Shown one piece after another: positions 5,283-11,596 of a DNA stretch of 11,596 bases (the first letter of the stretch is position 1; every line of letters starts with the position of its first letter). The position numbers and the translations under genes are program-made. The stretch is from an uncultured Holophagales bacterium (lineage in GTDB: Bacteria; Acidobacteriota; Thermoanaerobaculia; UBA5066), in assembly GCA_937864895.1 (NCBI GenBank), contig CALMDF010000340.1:1-11596 (forward strand), read 5' to 3'. Below the pieces are notes generated by a model. It was given only the letters and a program-made list of their open reading frames with translations, was not told the DNA's origin and did not search any database.

Positions 5283-8270
5283 ATGAGAATTCTCCGATTC
5301 ACAGCGCTCCTCGTCGTCGCGGTCCTCTTCGCGGGGATCGCCCTGGCGCAGGGGAACCCGACCTCGACGCTGACGGGGAGGGTCATCAACGAGGGGCAGG
5401 GGCTCCCCGGGGTGACCGTCAACGTCAAGTCGCCGACCCTGCAGGGGACACGTACCGCCGTCACCTCGGTGAACGGCGACTTCGTCCTCCCCCAGCTCCC
5501 GCCCGGCGACTACACCGTCACCTTCACGATGAGCGGGTTCCAGACCGTCTCCCGCCAGGTGAAGCTGTCGGCCGCCCAGACGACTCAGGTCCTGACCACG
5601 ATGAGCCTGGCCTCCGTCGCGGCCCAGGTCGCCGTCGTCGCGCAGACCGAGACGATCTCTCAGTCGCAGCAGGCGGCCCAAACGGTCACGACCGACACGC
5701 TCTCCAAGCTGCCCGCGGGCCGGAACATCAACTCGGCCATCGACCTCGCGCCGGGCGTCAGCTTCAACGGCCCGGGCGGCCAGCCCGTCATCTCAGGCGC
5801 GATGTCGTTCGAGAATCTCTTCCTCGTCAACGGCGTCGCCGTCCAGGACAACGTCCGAAACACTTCCCTGCAGCTCTACGTCGAGGACGCCATCCAGGAG
5901 CAGACGGTCGCGACGTCGGGCATCAGCGCCGAGTACGGCCGGTTCGCCGGCGGCGTCGTGAACGTCATCACGAAGTCGGGCGGCAACGTCTTCTCGGGGA
6001 GCTTCCGCGCGAGCCTCACGAACGACGAGTGGACGACGAGGACCGACTACGTCAACTCCGCGGGCGTGAACCCCGAGGTCAAGGTCGACAAGGTCGTTCC
6101 GACCTACGAGGCGACGATCGGCGGCCCGATCTTCAAGGACGTCCTCTGGTTCTTCGGGGCCGGCCGCATGGCCGACACCGAGACGAGCCGGAACACCGCG
6201 TCCCCCGTCAGCGCGCCCTACGTGTTCGAGCAGGACGAGAAGCGCTTCGAGGGCAAGCTCACCTTCTCGATCGCGGGCCGGCACACGCTCCTCGCGAACT
6301 ACCAGAAGATCGAGAGCGAGCAGCTGAACAACGGCTTCTCGACGTTCTACGACCTCCGGAGCCTCGACGACCGCGAGCTCCCCCAGGAGCTGATCTCCGG
6401 CAACTACTCGGGCACGATCACCGACAACTTCTTCGTCGAGGCCCAGTACTCGGAGAGGAAGTTCGCCTTCGTCGGCTCGGGCTCGAACTTCACCGACCTC
6501 ATCAACGGCACCATCCTCCTGAACCGGGGCCAGAGCAGCTACCGCTGGTGGTCGCCCACGTTCTGCGGGGTCTGCGACGACGAGACGCGAGACGCGAACC
6601 AGGCGCTCCTCAAGGGGACCTACTTCCTCTCGACGAAGAGCCTCGGCTCGCACAACATCGTCCTCGGTGGTGAGCTGTTCGACGACCAGCGCTTCTCGAA
6701 CAACTACCAGTCGGGGAGCAACTACCGCATCTACCACTCGAACCTGATCGTCCGGGGAACGGACGCCGCCGGGAACCCGAACCTGTTTCCCGTCATCGAC
6801 TCCTCGGCGGCGGGCTCTTCGCCCTCCTTCATCAGGTGGACTCCGATCCTCGAGGGCACGCAGGGGAACTCGTTCAAGACCTGGTCCGTATTCGCGAACG
6901 ACACCTGGGCCCTCAACCGGAACCTGACGTTCAACGTCGGTCTCCGGTGGGACAAGAACGACGGCACGGACGGCGGCGGGGTCAAGACCGTCAGCGACGA
7001 CAAGCTCAGCCCGCGCCTCGGCGTCATCTGGGACGTCAAGGCGAACGGGGACCTCCTCGTGAACGCCTCCTACGCCCGTTACGTCGCCGGGATCGCCAAC
7101 AACCAGGGCGACGCCGCTTCCGTCGGCGGGCAGCCGGCGACGATCGACTACGACTACCGCGGGCCCGCGATCAACGTGGGGCTCGGTCCGAACGACCCGC
7201 TCGTCTCGCCCGAGGAGGCGATCCGCCGGGTCTTCGAGTGGTTCTACGCGAACGGAGGCACGAGCCGGACGACGCGGGGCAACCCGAGCATCCCCGGGCT
7301 CAACCCGAACATCGAGACGAGCGTCGCCTCGCCGAACACGGACGAGTTCGCCTTCGGTCTCTCCAAGAGGCTCGGCAATCGCGGCACGGTCCGCGGCGAC
7401 GTCGTCTACCGGAGCGCGGCCGACTTCTACGCCCAGCGCGTCGACACCTCGACGGGGACGGTGACCGGCTCGTTCGAAGGGATCACGAAGACCCTCGACA
7501 AGGCCCTCGTCGAGAACACCGCGACCCTCGAAAGGGAGTACTGGGGATTCACGCTCAACGCGAGCTTCCGCCCCGTGACCGGCCTGAGCCTCCAGGGGAA
7601 CTGGACCTGGTCCCGCCTCCGGGGCGACCTCGACGGTGAGACCGCGACGAGCGGTCCGACGAGCTCCGGCGTCCTCTCCTACCCCGAGTACTTCGACCGC
7701 GCCTGGTCCTACCCCGTCGGCGACCTCGCGAACGACCGCCGGCACAAGGTCCGCTTCTGGGCGATCTACGACCTGCCTTTCACCCTCCGCTGGCTCCAGG
7801 CCTCGGTCAGCCTGCTCCAGTCGTACGACACCGGCCTGGCGTACGGTGCGGTCGGGACGGTGGACACCCGTCCGTACGTCACGAACCCGGGCTACCTGAA
7901 CCCGCCTTCGACGGTCACCTACTACTTCACGGGTCGAGACGCGTTCCGCATCGACGACAACTACTCGACCGACCTCGGCATGAGCCTCGTCTTCCGGACG
8001 TTGGGATCGCTCGAGATCTTCGTCCAGCCCCAGGTCCTGAACGTCTTCAACCACCAGAACCTGGACGGCGTGAACACCTCTGTCGAGACCCGTGCCAGCC
8101 AGGGCTCCTCGGCGTACGCGGCGTTCAACCCCTTCACCCAGACGCCGACGCAGGGACCGCGCGGCTCCGGGGCGAACTGGAACTACGGCACCTCGTTCGG
8201 TCAGCCGACGAGCCCCGCGAACTACCAGACGCCGCGGACCTTCCGGATCTCGCTGGGCATCCGCTTCTAG
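5283..8270 (+). CDS. TonB-dependent receptor, Oar-like, with carboxypeptidase-regulatory-like domain
   Basis: Outer-membrane protein of 995 residues, expected to import a bound substrate using energy passed by TonB. A signal peptide ends near ALAQ at 20-23. Residues about 28-109 form a carboxypeptidase-regulatory-like beta domain (TGRV...GLPGVTV...VNGDFVLPQLPPGDYTV). The plug spans about 121-237: LPAGRNINSAIDLAPGV, then FLVNGV, EYGRFAGGVVNVITKSGGN. The rest is a beta barrel rich in alternating aromatic and polar residues, ending TFRISLGIRF with the terminal Phe used for outer-membrane insertion. A Cys pair, C428-x2-C431, sits in a likely surface loop (SPTFCGVCDDETRD). This architecture is common in Acidobacteriota; the substrate cannot be read from sequence, though peptides or glycans are usual guesses. 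No transporter or hydrolase gene sits beside it. Transcription probably uses the sigma-54 type promoter at 5063-5079, and an intrinsic terminator follows 47 bp after the stop. Confidence 0.95.
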   Translation: MRILRFTALLVVAVLFAGIALAQGNPTSTLTGRVINEGQGLPGVTVNVKSPTLQGTRTAVTSVNGDFVLPQLPPGDYTVTFTMSGFQTVSRQVKLSAAQTTQVLTTMSLASVAAQVAVVAQTETISQSQQAAQTVTTDTLSKLPAGRNINSAIDLAPGVSFNGPGGQPVISGAMSFENLFLVNGVAVQDNVRNTSLQLYVEDAIQEQTVATSGISAEYGRFAGGVVNVITKSGGNVFSGSFRASLTNDEWTTRTDYVNSAGVNPEVKVDKVVPTYEATIGGPIFKDVLWFFGAGRMADTETSRNTASPVSAPYVFEQDEKRFEGKLTFSIAGRHTLLANYQKIESEQLNNGFSTFYDLRSLDDRELPQELISGNYSGTITDNFFVEAQYSERKFAFVGSGSNFTDLINGTILLNRGQSSYRWWSPTFCGVCDDETRDANQALLKGTYFLSTKSLGSHNIVLGGELFDDQRFSNNYQSGSNYRIYHSNLIVRGTDAAGNPNLFPVIDSSAAGSSPSFIRWTPILEGTQGNSFKTWSVFANDTWALNRNLTFNVGLRWDKNDGTDGGGVKTVSDDKLSPRLGVIWDVKANGDLLVNASYARYVAGIANNQGDAASVGGQPATIDYDYRGPAINVGLGPNDPLVSPEEAIRRVFEWFYANGGTSRTTRGNPSIPGLNPNIETSVASPNTDEFAFGLSKRLGNRGTVRGDVVYRSAADFYAQRVDTSTGTVTGSFEGITKTLDKALVENTATLEREYWGFTLNASFRPVTGLSLQGNWTWSRLRGDLDGETATSGPTSSGVLSYPEYFDRAWSYPVGDLANDRRHKVRFWAIYDLPFTLRWLQASVSLLQSYDTGLAYGAVGTVDTRPYVTNPGYLNPPSTVTYYFTGRDAFRIDDNYSTDLGMSLVFRTLGSLEIFVQPQVLNVFNHQNLDGVNTSVETRASQGSSAYAAFNPFTQTPTQGPRGSGANWNYGTSFGQPTSPANYQTPRTFRISLGIRF

Positions 8271-8317
8271 CCGGCCGTCCCGGCGCCGGGCCCTGCCTGG
8301 TGCCGCCACCCTTCCGG

Positions 8318-8347
8318 AGCCCCGGCCTTCGGGCCGGGGCTGTTTTT
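8318..8347 (+). terminator. Intrinsic terminator after the TonB-dependent receptor
   Basis: A perfect 10-bp stem, AGCCCCGGCC with GGCCGGGGCT, closes a UUCG tetraloop in the extra-stable C(UUCG)G context and is followed by TGTTTTTC. It sits 47 bp after the receptor stop. On the opposite strand no T-run follows the stem, so it is expected to work only for plus-strand transcripts. The rest of the 180-bp convergent gap (8271-8450) shows no gene and no clear terminator for the minus-strand gene ending at 8451. Confidence 0.93.
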
Positions 8348-8450
8348 CTCTCGCGCGACGCCGGGCGCCGGGGGCACCGGGCCGATGCCTGCCGCCACGC
8401 TCTCCCCCGGCTCTGCGCGGGTCGCGGAGCGCTCGCGATCCCGCCGCACC

Positions 8451-10295
8451 TCAGGGGGCTGCGGCCGCGCCGCCCCGCTCCCCCGAAGAGACGCCGAGGA
8501 CCTTCTCCAGGTCGTCGTCCCCGGCGCCGGGTTCCGTGAGCGAGACCTCGAGCCCGGCGGCGCGGAACCACGGGGCCTCGCCCGGCTCGACCTCTCCGCC
8601 GCTGCGGAGGAACCGGTCGCGAAGCGCCTCGCGTTCCGCCGAGGCCCAGGCCCGAAGGGGCGACGGCTCCCGCCTCGAGCCCGGCCGGGCCCCCACGAAA
8701 CCCGTCCTGACGACGAGGAGGGCCGAGCCCGACAGGAAGAGCGCGCGGAAGGCGTCGGGCCGCGGTTCGGGGTCGAGCCAGGAGAAGGCGAGGAGCACCA
8801 CCGCGAGAGGAAGCGACGACGCCACGGGGACGAGGGCCGACAAGGCCCCGAAGCCGGCGTCGCGGGCCTTTCGCGCGGCGAAGAAGACCGCCGCGGCGGC
8901 CGCGAGGCTCACGACGACGCCCGCCGCCTTCGCCGGGAGGGAGGCGTCCACGAACGCGAGCGGGACGAGGCCCACGACGAAGGCGGCCGGGATCGATTCG
9001 GCGACGTCGCGCGAGCGCTCCCGGCTGGCCGCTTCTTTGTGGCCGTCCTCCCCGGTCCACCGCCGGGCTTCCCTTCCAAACGCCTCGTCGACGGCGGCTT
9101 CGATCCGTCCCCCGAGGCGCGCGGCCGCCTTGCGCGCCTCGGCGATCGGCAGGGAGCCGCGTTCGCCGAAGAGAAGGCCGACGAGCGCGGCTTCCGGGAG
9201 CCTGAGGTCGGACGGGTCGGCGCGGAGGACGAGATTCGGAGGCTCCTGCCGGTCGACGACGACCGCCTTCGAGTCGCGAAGCCGCCGCCAGACGTCGCCA
9301 ACCGCCGGCGCGAGCGGCTCCTTCTCACTCAGAAGCGCCGCGAAGACCTCGGGGGAAAGCGCTTCGGGCCTCTCCGGAAGGGACGGGATCGGGGACGCAC
9401 CGGGCCGCCGCCGCCGCCTCCGGCGCCACGCGAGGAGGGTCTTGCCGAGAAAGGTGAGCCCGGCCGCGACCGGCAGGAGCGCGAGCGCGAGGAGCGCCGC
9501 AGGGAAGAGGTGATCGACGCCCGTCGGCCAGTCCTCGTCTTCCCGATCGAAGAAAAACGAGAGGTCGATTCCCTCGTCGGCCGGAAGCGCCTTCTCGAGC
9601 GTGACGAACATGAAGTTGCCGGCGAAGCTCCAGGAGTTGTGACCGGCGAGGCCGTAGTCGAGCGTCTCGATCGCCCCCTCCCGGCCAGGGGCGGCGACGT
9701 TCAGGTCGAGGACGTATCGGTGAAGGGGGCTCGGCCCCGCTCGTTTGAGCGCCTCGCGCGTCTCGCGCCACCGCTCCGAGAGGCGCTCCCCGAGCGGGCT
9801 CGCAGGCATCGGCCGGGAGCGGGGCCGTGGCGCCCAGACGGGCGTCATCGCCCCCCAGGCCTTCCAGCGGAGCCGGTACGCGAGCGTCGTCGGCGCCTCC
9901 CACGCCGGCGCGCCTGCGGAGCGGAGCGCCCAGGAAAGCGTCGTCCCGTCGAACGTGTAGCGGTCCGCCTCGTAGAGGGTCCCTTCCTGGAGCTTCCGCT
10001 CGCCTCCGGCAGGGTCGAGGAGGACGACCTCGAGGAGCTCGGGAAAGGCCGGCTGACGGGGGTCGAGCCGGCGCGTCGCGACGAAGGAGCTCCCGGACGC
10101 CACGAGGACGTGCTTCTCCGTCAGGACGACCGTCCCGTCGGCCGAGAGGTCCGCGTCGACGCGGAGGCTTGACCACCGCAGCCCGGCCACGGCGGGAGAC
10201 GCAGCGAGCGTCGCGGCGAGGGCCGCGGCCGGGAGGAGGCGTCTCGAAAGAATGGCGGAGGTTAGCAGGGAGGGCCCGGGACGGAGCCGATTCAT
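8451..10295 (-). CDS. Membrane protein resembling DUF2207/YciQ group
   Basis: Predicted envelope protein of 614 residues with unknown function. In order: a signal peptide (about 1-37, ending ASPAVAG); an extracytoplasmic beta-rich domain at about 40-260 starting WSSLRVDADLSADGTVVLTE; a membrane helix at 263-284; a run of seven arginines (291-297) that should mark the cytoplasmic side; a soluble stretch at about 300-430 containing VWRRLRDSKAVVVDR and LPEAALVGLLFGERG; four more hydrophobic segments at about 434-450, 455-474, 484-505 and 516-533; and a charged tail. Architecture and length match the DUF2207 group typified by E. coli YciQ, but I recognise this mainly by layout and the N-terminal 'DGTVVLTE' style, so the family call is moderate. 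The ATG at 10295 follows GGGAGG by 9 nt. The gene begins 16 bp after alkD and is probably transcribed with it. Confidence 0.7.
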   Translation of the reverse strand: MNRLRPGPSLLTSAILSRRLLPAAALAATLAASPAVAGLRWSSLRVDADLSADGTVVLTEKHVLVASGSSFVATRRLDPRQPAFPELLEVVLLDPAGGERKLQEGTLYEADRYTFDGTTLSWALRSAGAPAWEAPTTLAYRLRWKAWGAMTPVWAPRPRSRPMPASPLGERLSERWRETREALKRAGPSPLHRYVLDLNVAAPGREGAIETLDYGLAGHNSWSFAGNFMFVTLEKALPADEGIDLSFFFDREDEDWPTGVDHLFPAALLALALLPVAAGLTFLGKTLLAWRRRRRRRPGASPIPSLPERPEALSPEVFAALLSEKEPLAPAVGDVWRRLRDSKAVVVDRQEPPNLVLRADPSDLRLPEAALVGLLFGERGSLPIAEARKAAARLGGRIEAAVDEAFGREARRWTGEDGHKEAASRERSRDVAESIPAAFVVGLVPLAFVDASLPAKAAGVVVSLAAAAAVFFAARKARDAGFGALSALVPVASSLPLAVVLLAFSWLDPEPRPDAFRALFLSGSALLVVRTGFVGARPGSRREPSPLRAWASAEREALRDRFLRSGGEVEPGEAPWFRAAGLEVSLTEPGAGDDDLEKVLGVSSGERGGAAAAP

Positions 10296-10311
10296 CTTCC
10301 CGTTCCTCCCT

Positions 10312-11004
10312 TCACCCGAGGCGCTTCGTCGCCTCGCGCCGGGAGAGTCCCGAGAGCCGGCCCTCGTTCGCTCTCACGTACCGGCGGACCTCGTCCGGGT
10401 CCGTCCGCGCGTACTGCCGGAGCGCCCAGCCGATCGCCTTCCGGAGGAAGAACTCCTTAGACCCGAGCGACGGCTCGATGCAGGCCCGGAGGAGGGCGAC
10501 GTCCGTCTCCTTTCCCGAGCCGAGCTGGCACAGGATGGCAGACCGCCTCTTCCAGAGGTCCTCGCCCCTCGCCCAGGCGCGCATCTCCCTCGTCATCACC
10601 CCGGGCTCCTTCCGGAGGAGCTCGCCGAGGAGGTGGGAGGCGACGGGATCGACGACGTCCCACCACGCGCCGACGACGACCATCTCCTCGTAGACGGGCA
10701 GGGCGTCGAGGTCCCGGAAGGGCGCCGCCGCCTTCCACCGCGCCAGCTCGACCGCCGCGTACGTCTCCTCCCGGTACCTCGCTCCCCGGAAGACGCCCAG
10801 GACCTCGACCCGGAACGCGGCCGCGTCGGGAAGGTCGAGCCGCGAGAAGGCCTTCCGGCACGCCGCGCGGAGCGGCACGGCCCCGACCCCGAGGAACGGC
10901 ATCGCCGACTTCATGTAGGCCTGCGCACCGCGGGCCCGCTCGGGGTCCCCGAGCGCGGCCAGCTCTTTCCGGAGGGCGAGGAGGAGGCGGGGCGGACGGC
11001 CCAT
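10312..11004 (-). CDS. alkD: AlkD-type DNA glycosylase (DNA alkylation repair protein)
   Basis: HEAT-like-repeat DNA glycosylase that removes alkylated bases, chiefly cationic N3- and N7-alkylpurines, starting base excision repair. At 230 residues it is near the 237 of Bacillus cereus AlkD. The active-site residues are all present at the same spacing: Trp115 and Asp119 in AWWDVVD (AlkD Trp109, Asp113) and Trp193 in KAIGWALRQYA (AlkD Trp187). Other family stretches are YREETYAAVELARW near 77-90, WKRRSAILCQL at 151-161 and KEFFLRKAIGW. The ATG at 11004 gives a family-like N-terminus, but AAGGAGGG lies about 19 nt upstream of it. A TTG at 11019, 4 nt after that site, is an alternative start adding five residues. 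The gene is divergent from gntR, and its own start region overlaps the gntR operator. Confidence 0.93.
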   Translation of the reverse strand: MGRPPRLLLALRKELAALGDPERARGAQAYMKSAMPFLGVGAVPLRAACRKAFSRLDLPDAAAFRVEVLGVFRGARYREETYAAVELARWKAAAPFRDLDALPVYEEMVVVGAWWDVVDPVASHLLGELLRKEPGVMTREMRAWARGEDLWKRRSAILCQLGSGKETDVALLRACIEPSLGSKEFFLRKAIGWALRQYARTDPDEVRRYVRANEGRLSGLSRREATKRLG

Positions 11005-11028
11005 CGCCCCATTCTGCAACGACCCTCC

Positions 11029-11058
11029 TTGACAGACCCGGGCCGCCGGCCCTACTGT
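11029..11058 (+). promoter_or_regulatory. Sigma-70 type promoter of the gntR-ABC operon
   Basis: A perfect -35 box TTGACA (11029-11034) and a -10 box TACTGT (11053-11058) are separated by 18 bp, close to the optimum. Transcription would start near 11065, inside the inverted repeats described separately, about 30 nt before the GTG of gntR. On the other strand TACAGT (11054-11059) could serve as a -10 for alkD, though no good -35 accompanies it. Confidence 0.7.
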
Positions 11059-11078
11059 ATCGGTGTTGTGATACACCG
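11056..11078. promoter_or_regulatory. Probable GntR operator: two interlocked inverted repeats
   Basis: The segment contains TGTATC-N8-GATACA (11056-11075) and CGGTGT-N6-ACACCG (11061-11078), both perfect inverted repeats with centres 4 bp apart. They overlap the -10 box and predicted start site of the gntR promoter, so a bound repressor would block it. The neighbouring GntR protein is the obvious binder, as these regulators usually control their own operon. The site also lies within reach of the alkD start region. Assignment is by position and symmetry only. Confidence 0.65.
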
Positions 11079-11096
11079 AGTCACCAGGAGCCGCCC

Positions 11097-11507
11097 GTGA
11101 ACTCCCGCGGCCTCCACGTGGACCCCCGCGATGCGGTCCCGATCTGGAAGCAGATCGAGGAGGGAATGCGGCGCCTCGTCGCCTCCGGCGCCCTTCGCCC
11201 CGGGGCGTCCGTCCCCTCCGTCCGCGACCTCGCCCGCGACCTGCAGGTGAACCCGGCCACGGTCGTCCGCGCCTACCAGCGCCTCGTGGACGCCGGCCTC
11301 CTCGTCGTCCGGCGCGGCGAGGGGACGTTCGTGGCCGAGGGGATCCCGACGCTCCCGAAGGCCGAGCGCGGCCGCGCCCTGGCGGAAGGGGCGCTTCGCT
11401 ACGCGTCGACGGCGGTCACGGTCGGCGCGGCGCGAGAGGAGGCGGCCCACGTCCTCGCCTCCGCCTTCGCCCGCCTCGCCTCCACGAGGGAAGGAGAGAA
11501 GAAGTGA
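11097..11507 (+). CDS. GntR-family transcriptional regulator, short YtrA-like type
   Basis: DNA-binding repressor of 136 residues. A GntR winged helix-turn-helix fills about 14-82: PIWKQIEEGMRRLVASGAL, RPGASVPSVRDLA, the recognition part VNPATVVRAYQRL, then LLVVRRGEGTFVAEG in the wing. Only about 50 residues follow, too few for the large effector domains of FadR- or HutC-type proteins, which is the mark of the YtrA subgroup that controls ABC-transporter operons. The GTG start at 11097 has AGGAG (11086-11090) 6 nt upstream. The gene overlaps the ABC ATPase gene by 4 bp and follows a promoter with symmetric operator sequence, so autoregulation is likely. The ligand is unknown. Confidence 0.93.
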   Translation: MNSRGLHVDPRDAVPIWKQIEEGMRRLVASGALRPGASVPSVRDLARDLQVNPATVVRAYQRLVDAGLLVVRRGEGTFVAEGIPTLPKAERGRALAEGALRYASTAVTVGAAREEAAHVLASAFARLASTREGEKK

Positions 11508-11596
11508 CGAGCTCCCCCGCCGCGGCCCGCGCCGACCGGCTCACCGTCCGCTACGGACGCACGACCGCCGTCGACGCCGTCTCGTTCGACGTCCCG
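11504..11596 (+). CDS. ABC-transporter ATP-binding protein, start only
   Basis: Only the first 31 residues are in the window. After an Ala-rich start, ADRLTVRYGRTTAVDAVSFDVP is the typical opening of an ABC ATPase (the aromatic A-loop Tyr in VRYG, then AVDAVSF before Walker A); Walker A itself lies past the edge. The GTG start overlaps the gntR stop in a GTGA, with AAGGAG (11491-11496) 7 nt upstream. The GntR-then-ATPase order resembles Bacillus ytrA-ytrB, so an exporter permease should follow. The substrate is unknown. Confidence 0.85.
   Translation, partial: MTSSPAAARADRLTVRYGRTTAVDAVSFDVP

Noticed and set aside
5793..8309. An 838-codon minus-strand open frame opposite the receptor
   Set aside because: It is a composition-driven shadow: the plus strand encodes an unmistakable receptor across the same bases.
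9411..9425. Short run of ccg-like triplets as a tandem repeat
   Set aside because: It is simply the arginine run of the DUF2207-like membrane protein read from the other strand.
8385..10172. A 595-codon plus-strand open frame opposite the DUF2207-like gene
   Set aside because: It is low-complexity Arg/Glu/Gly-rich, while the minus strand shows a signal peptide, membrane helices and a ribosome site.
11005..11076. Longer AlkD start reaching to 11076
   Set aside because: It would code through the gntR promoter and operator and adds residues absent from the family; ATG 11004 or TTG 11019 fits better.

Overview
This is an 11.6 kb window of very GC-rich bacterial DNA with densely packed genes and no tRNA, rRNA, CRISPR array or insertion sequence. 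The organism is Gram-negative: it carries a Kdo-8-phosphate synthase for lipopolysaccharide, an OmpA-domain envelope protein and a large outer-membrane TonB-dependent receptor of the Oar-like type, with an N-terminal carboxypeptidase-regulatory-like domain. Large receptors of this kind at this GC content are typical of Acidobacteriota. That placement is inferred from gene style and was not tested by a search.

Left block (1-4243): a transketolase gene (tkt, minus strand, running off the left edge) is divergent from a two-gene plus-strand unit, kdsA followed 3 bp later by an OmpA-family lipopolysaccharide-era envelope gene with a coiled coil. KdsA has the metal-ligand set of the metal-dependent class. 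Transketolase makes pentose phosphates, and Kdo synthesis uses arabinose-5-phosphate, so the divergent pair links sugar-phosphate supply to the outer membrane. This metabolic link is inference.

Middle block (4251-8347): a compact minus-strand pair, a four-helix membrane protein overlapping by 4 bp with a Cys-rich YgbA-family ('nitrous oxide-stimulated promoter') protein, ends only 7 bp from the envelope gene. Divergent from it, across about 300 bp of non-coding DNA, is the 995-residue TonB-dependent receptor. That gap holds a well-formed sigma-54 type promoter (GG-N10-GC), which implies a roughly 190-nt leader. The receptor gene ends at a textbook cUUCGg-loop intrinsic terminator.

Right block (8451-11596): on the minus strand lie an AlkD-type DNA glycosylase and, 16 bp downstream, a 614-residue membrane protein resembling the DUF2207/YciQ group. 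Divergent from alkD is a short YtrA-like GntR repressor gene with a consensus -35 box and interlocked inverted repeats over its start region. It overlaps by 4 bp the start of an ABC-transporter ATPase gene cut by the right edge. This is the usual layout of an autoregulated GntR/ABC-transporter operon.

I found no clearly novel multi-gene system. The points most worth following are the sigma-54 promoter of the receptor, the two-gene YgbA/membrane-protein unit, and the compound operator between alkD and gntR.
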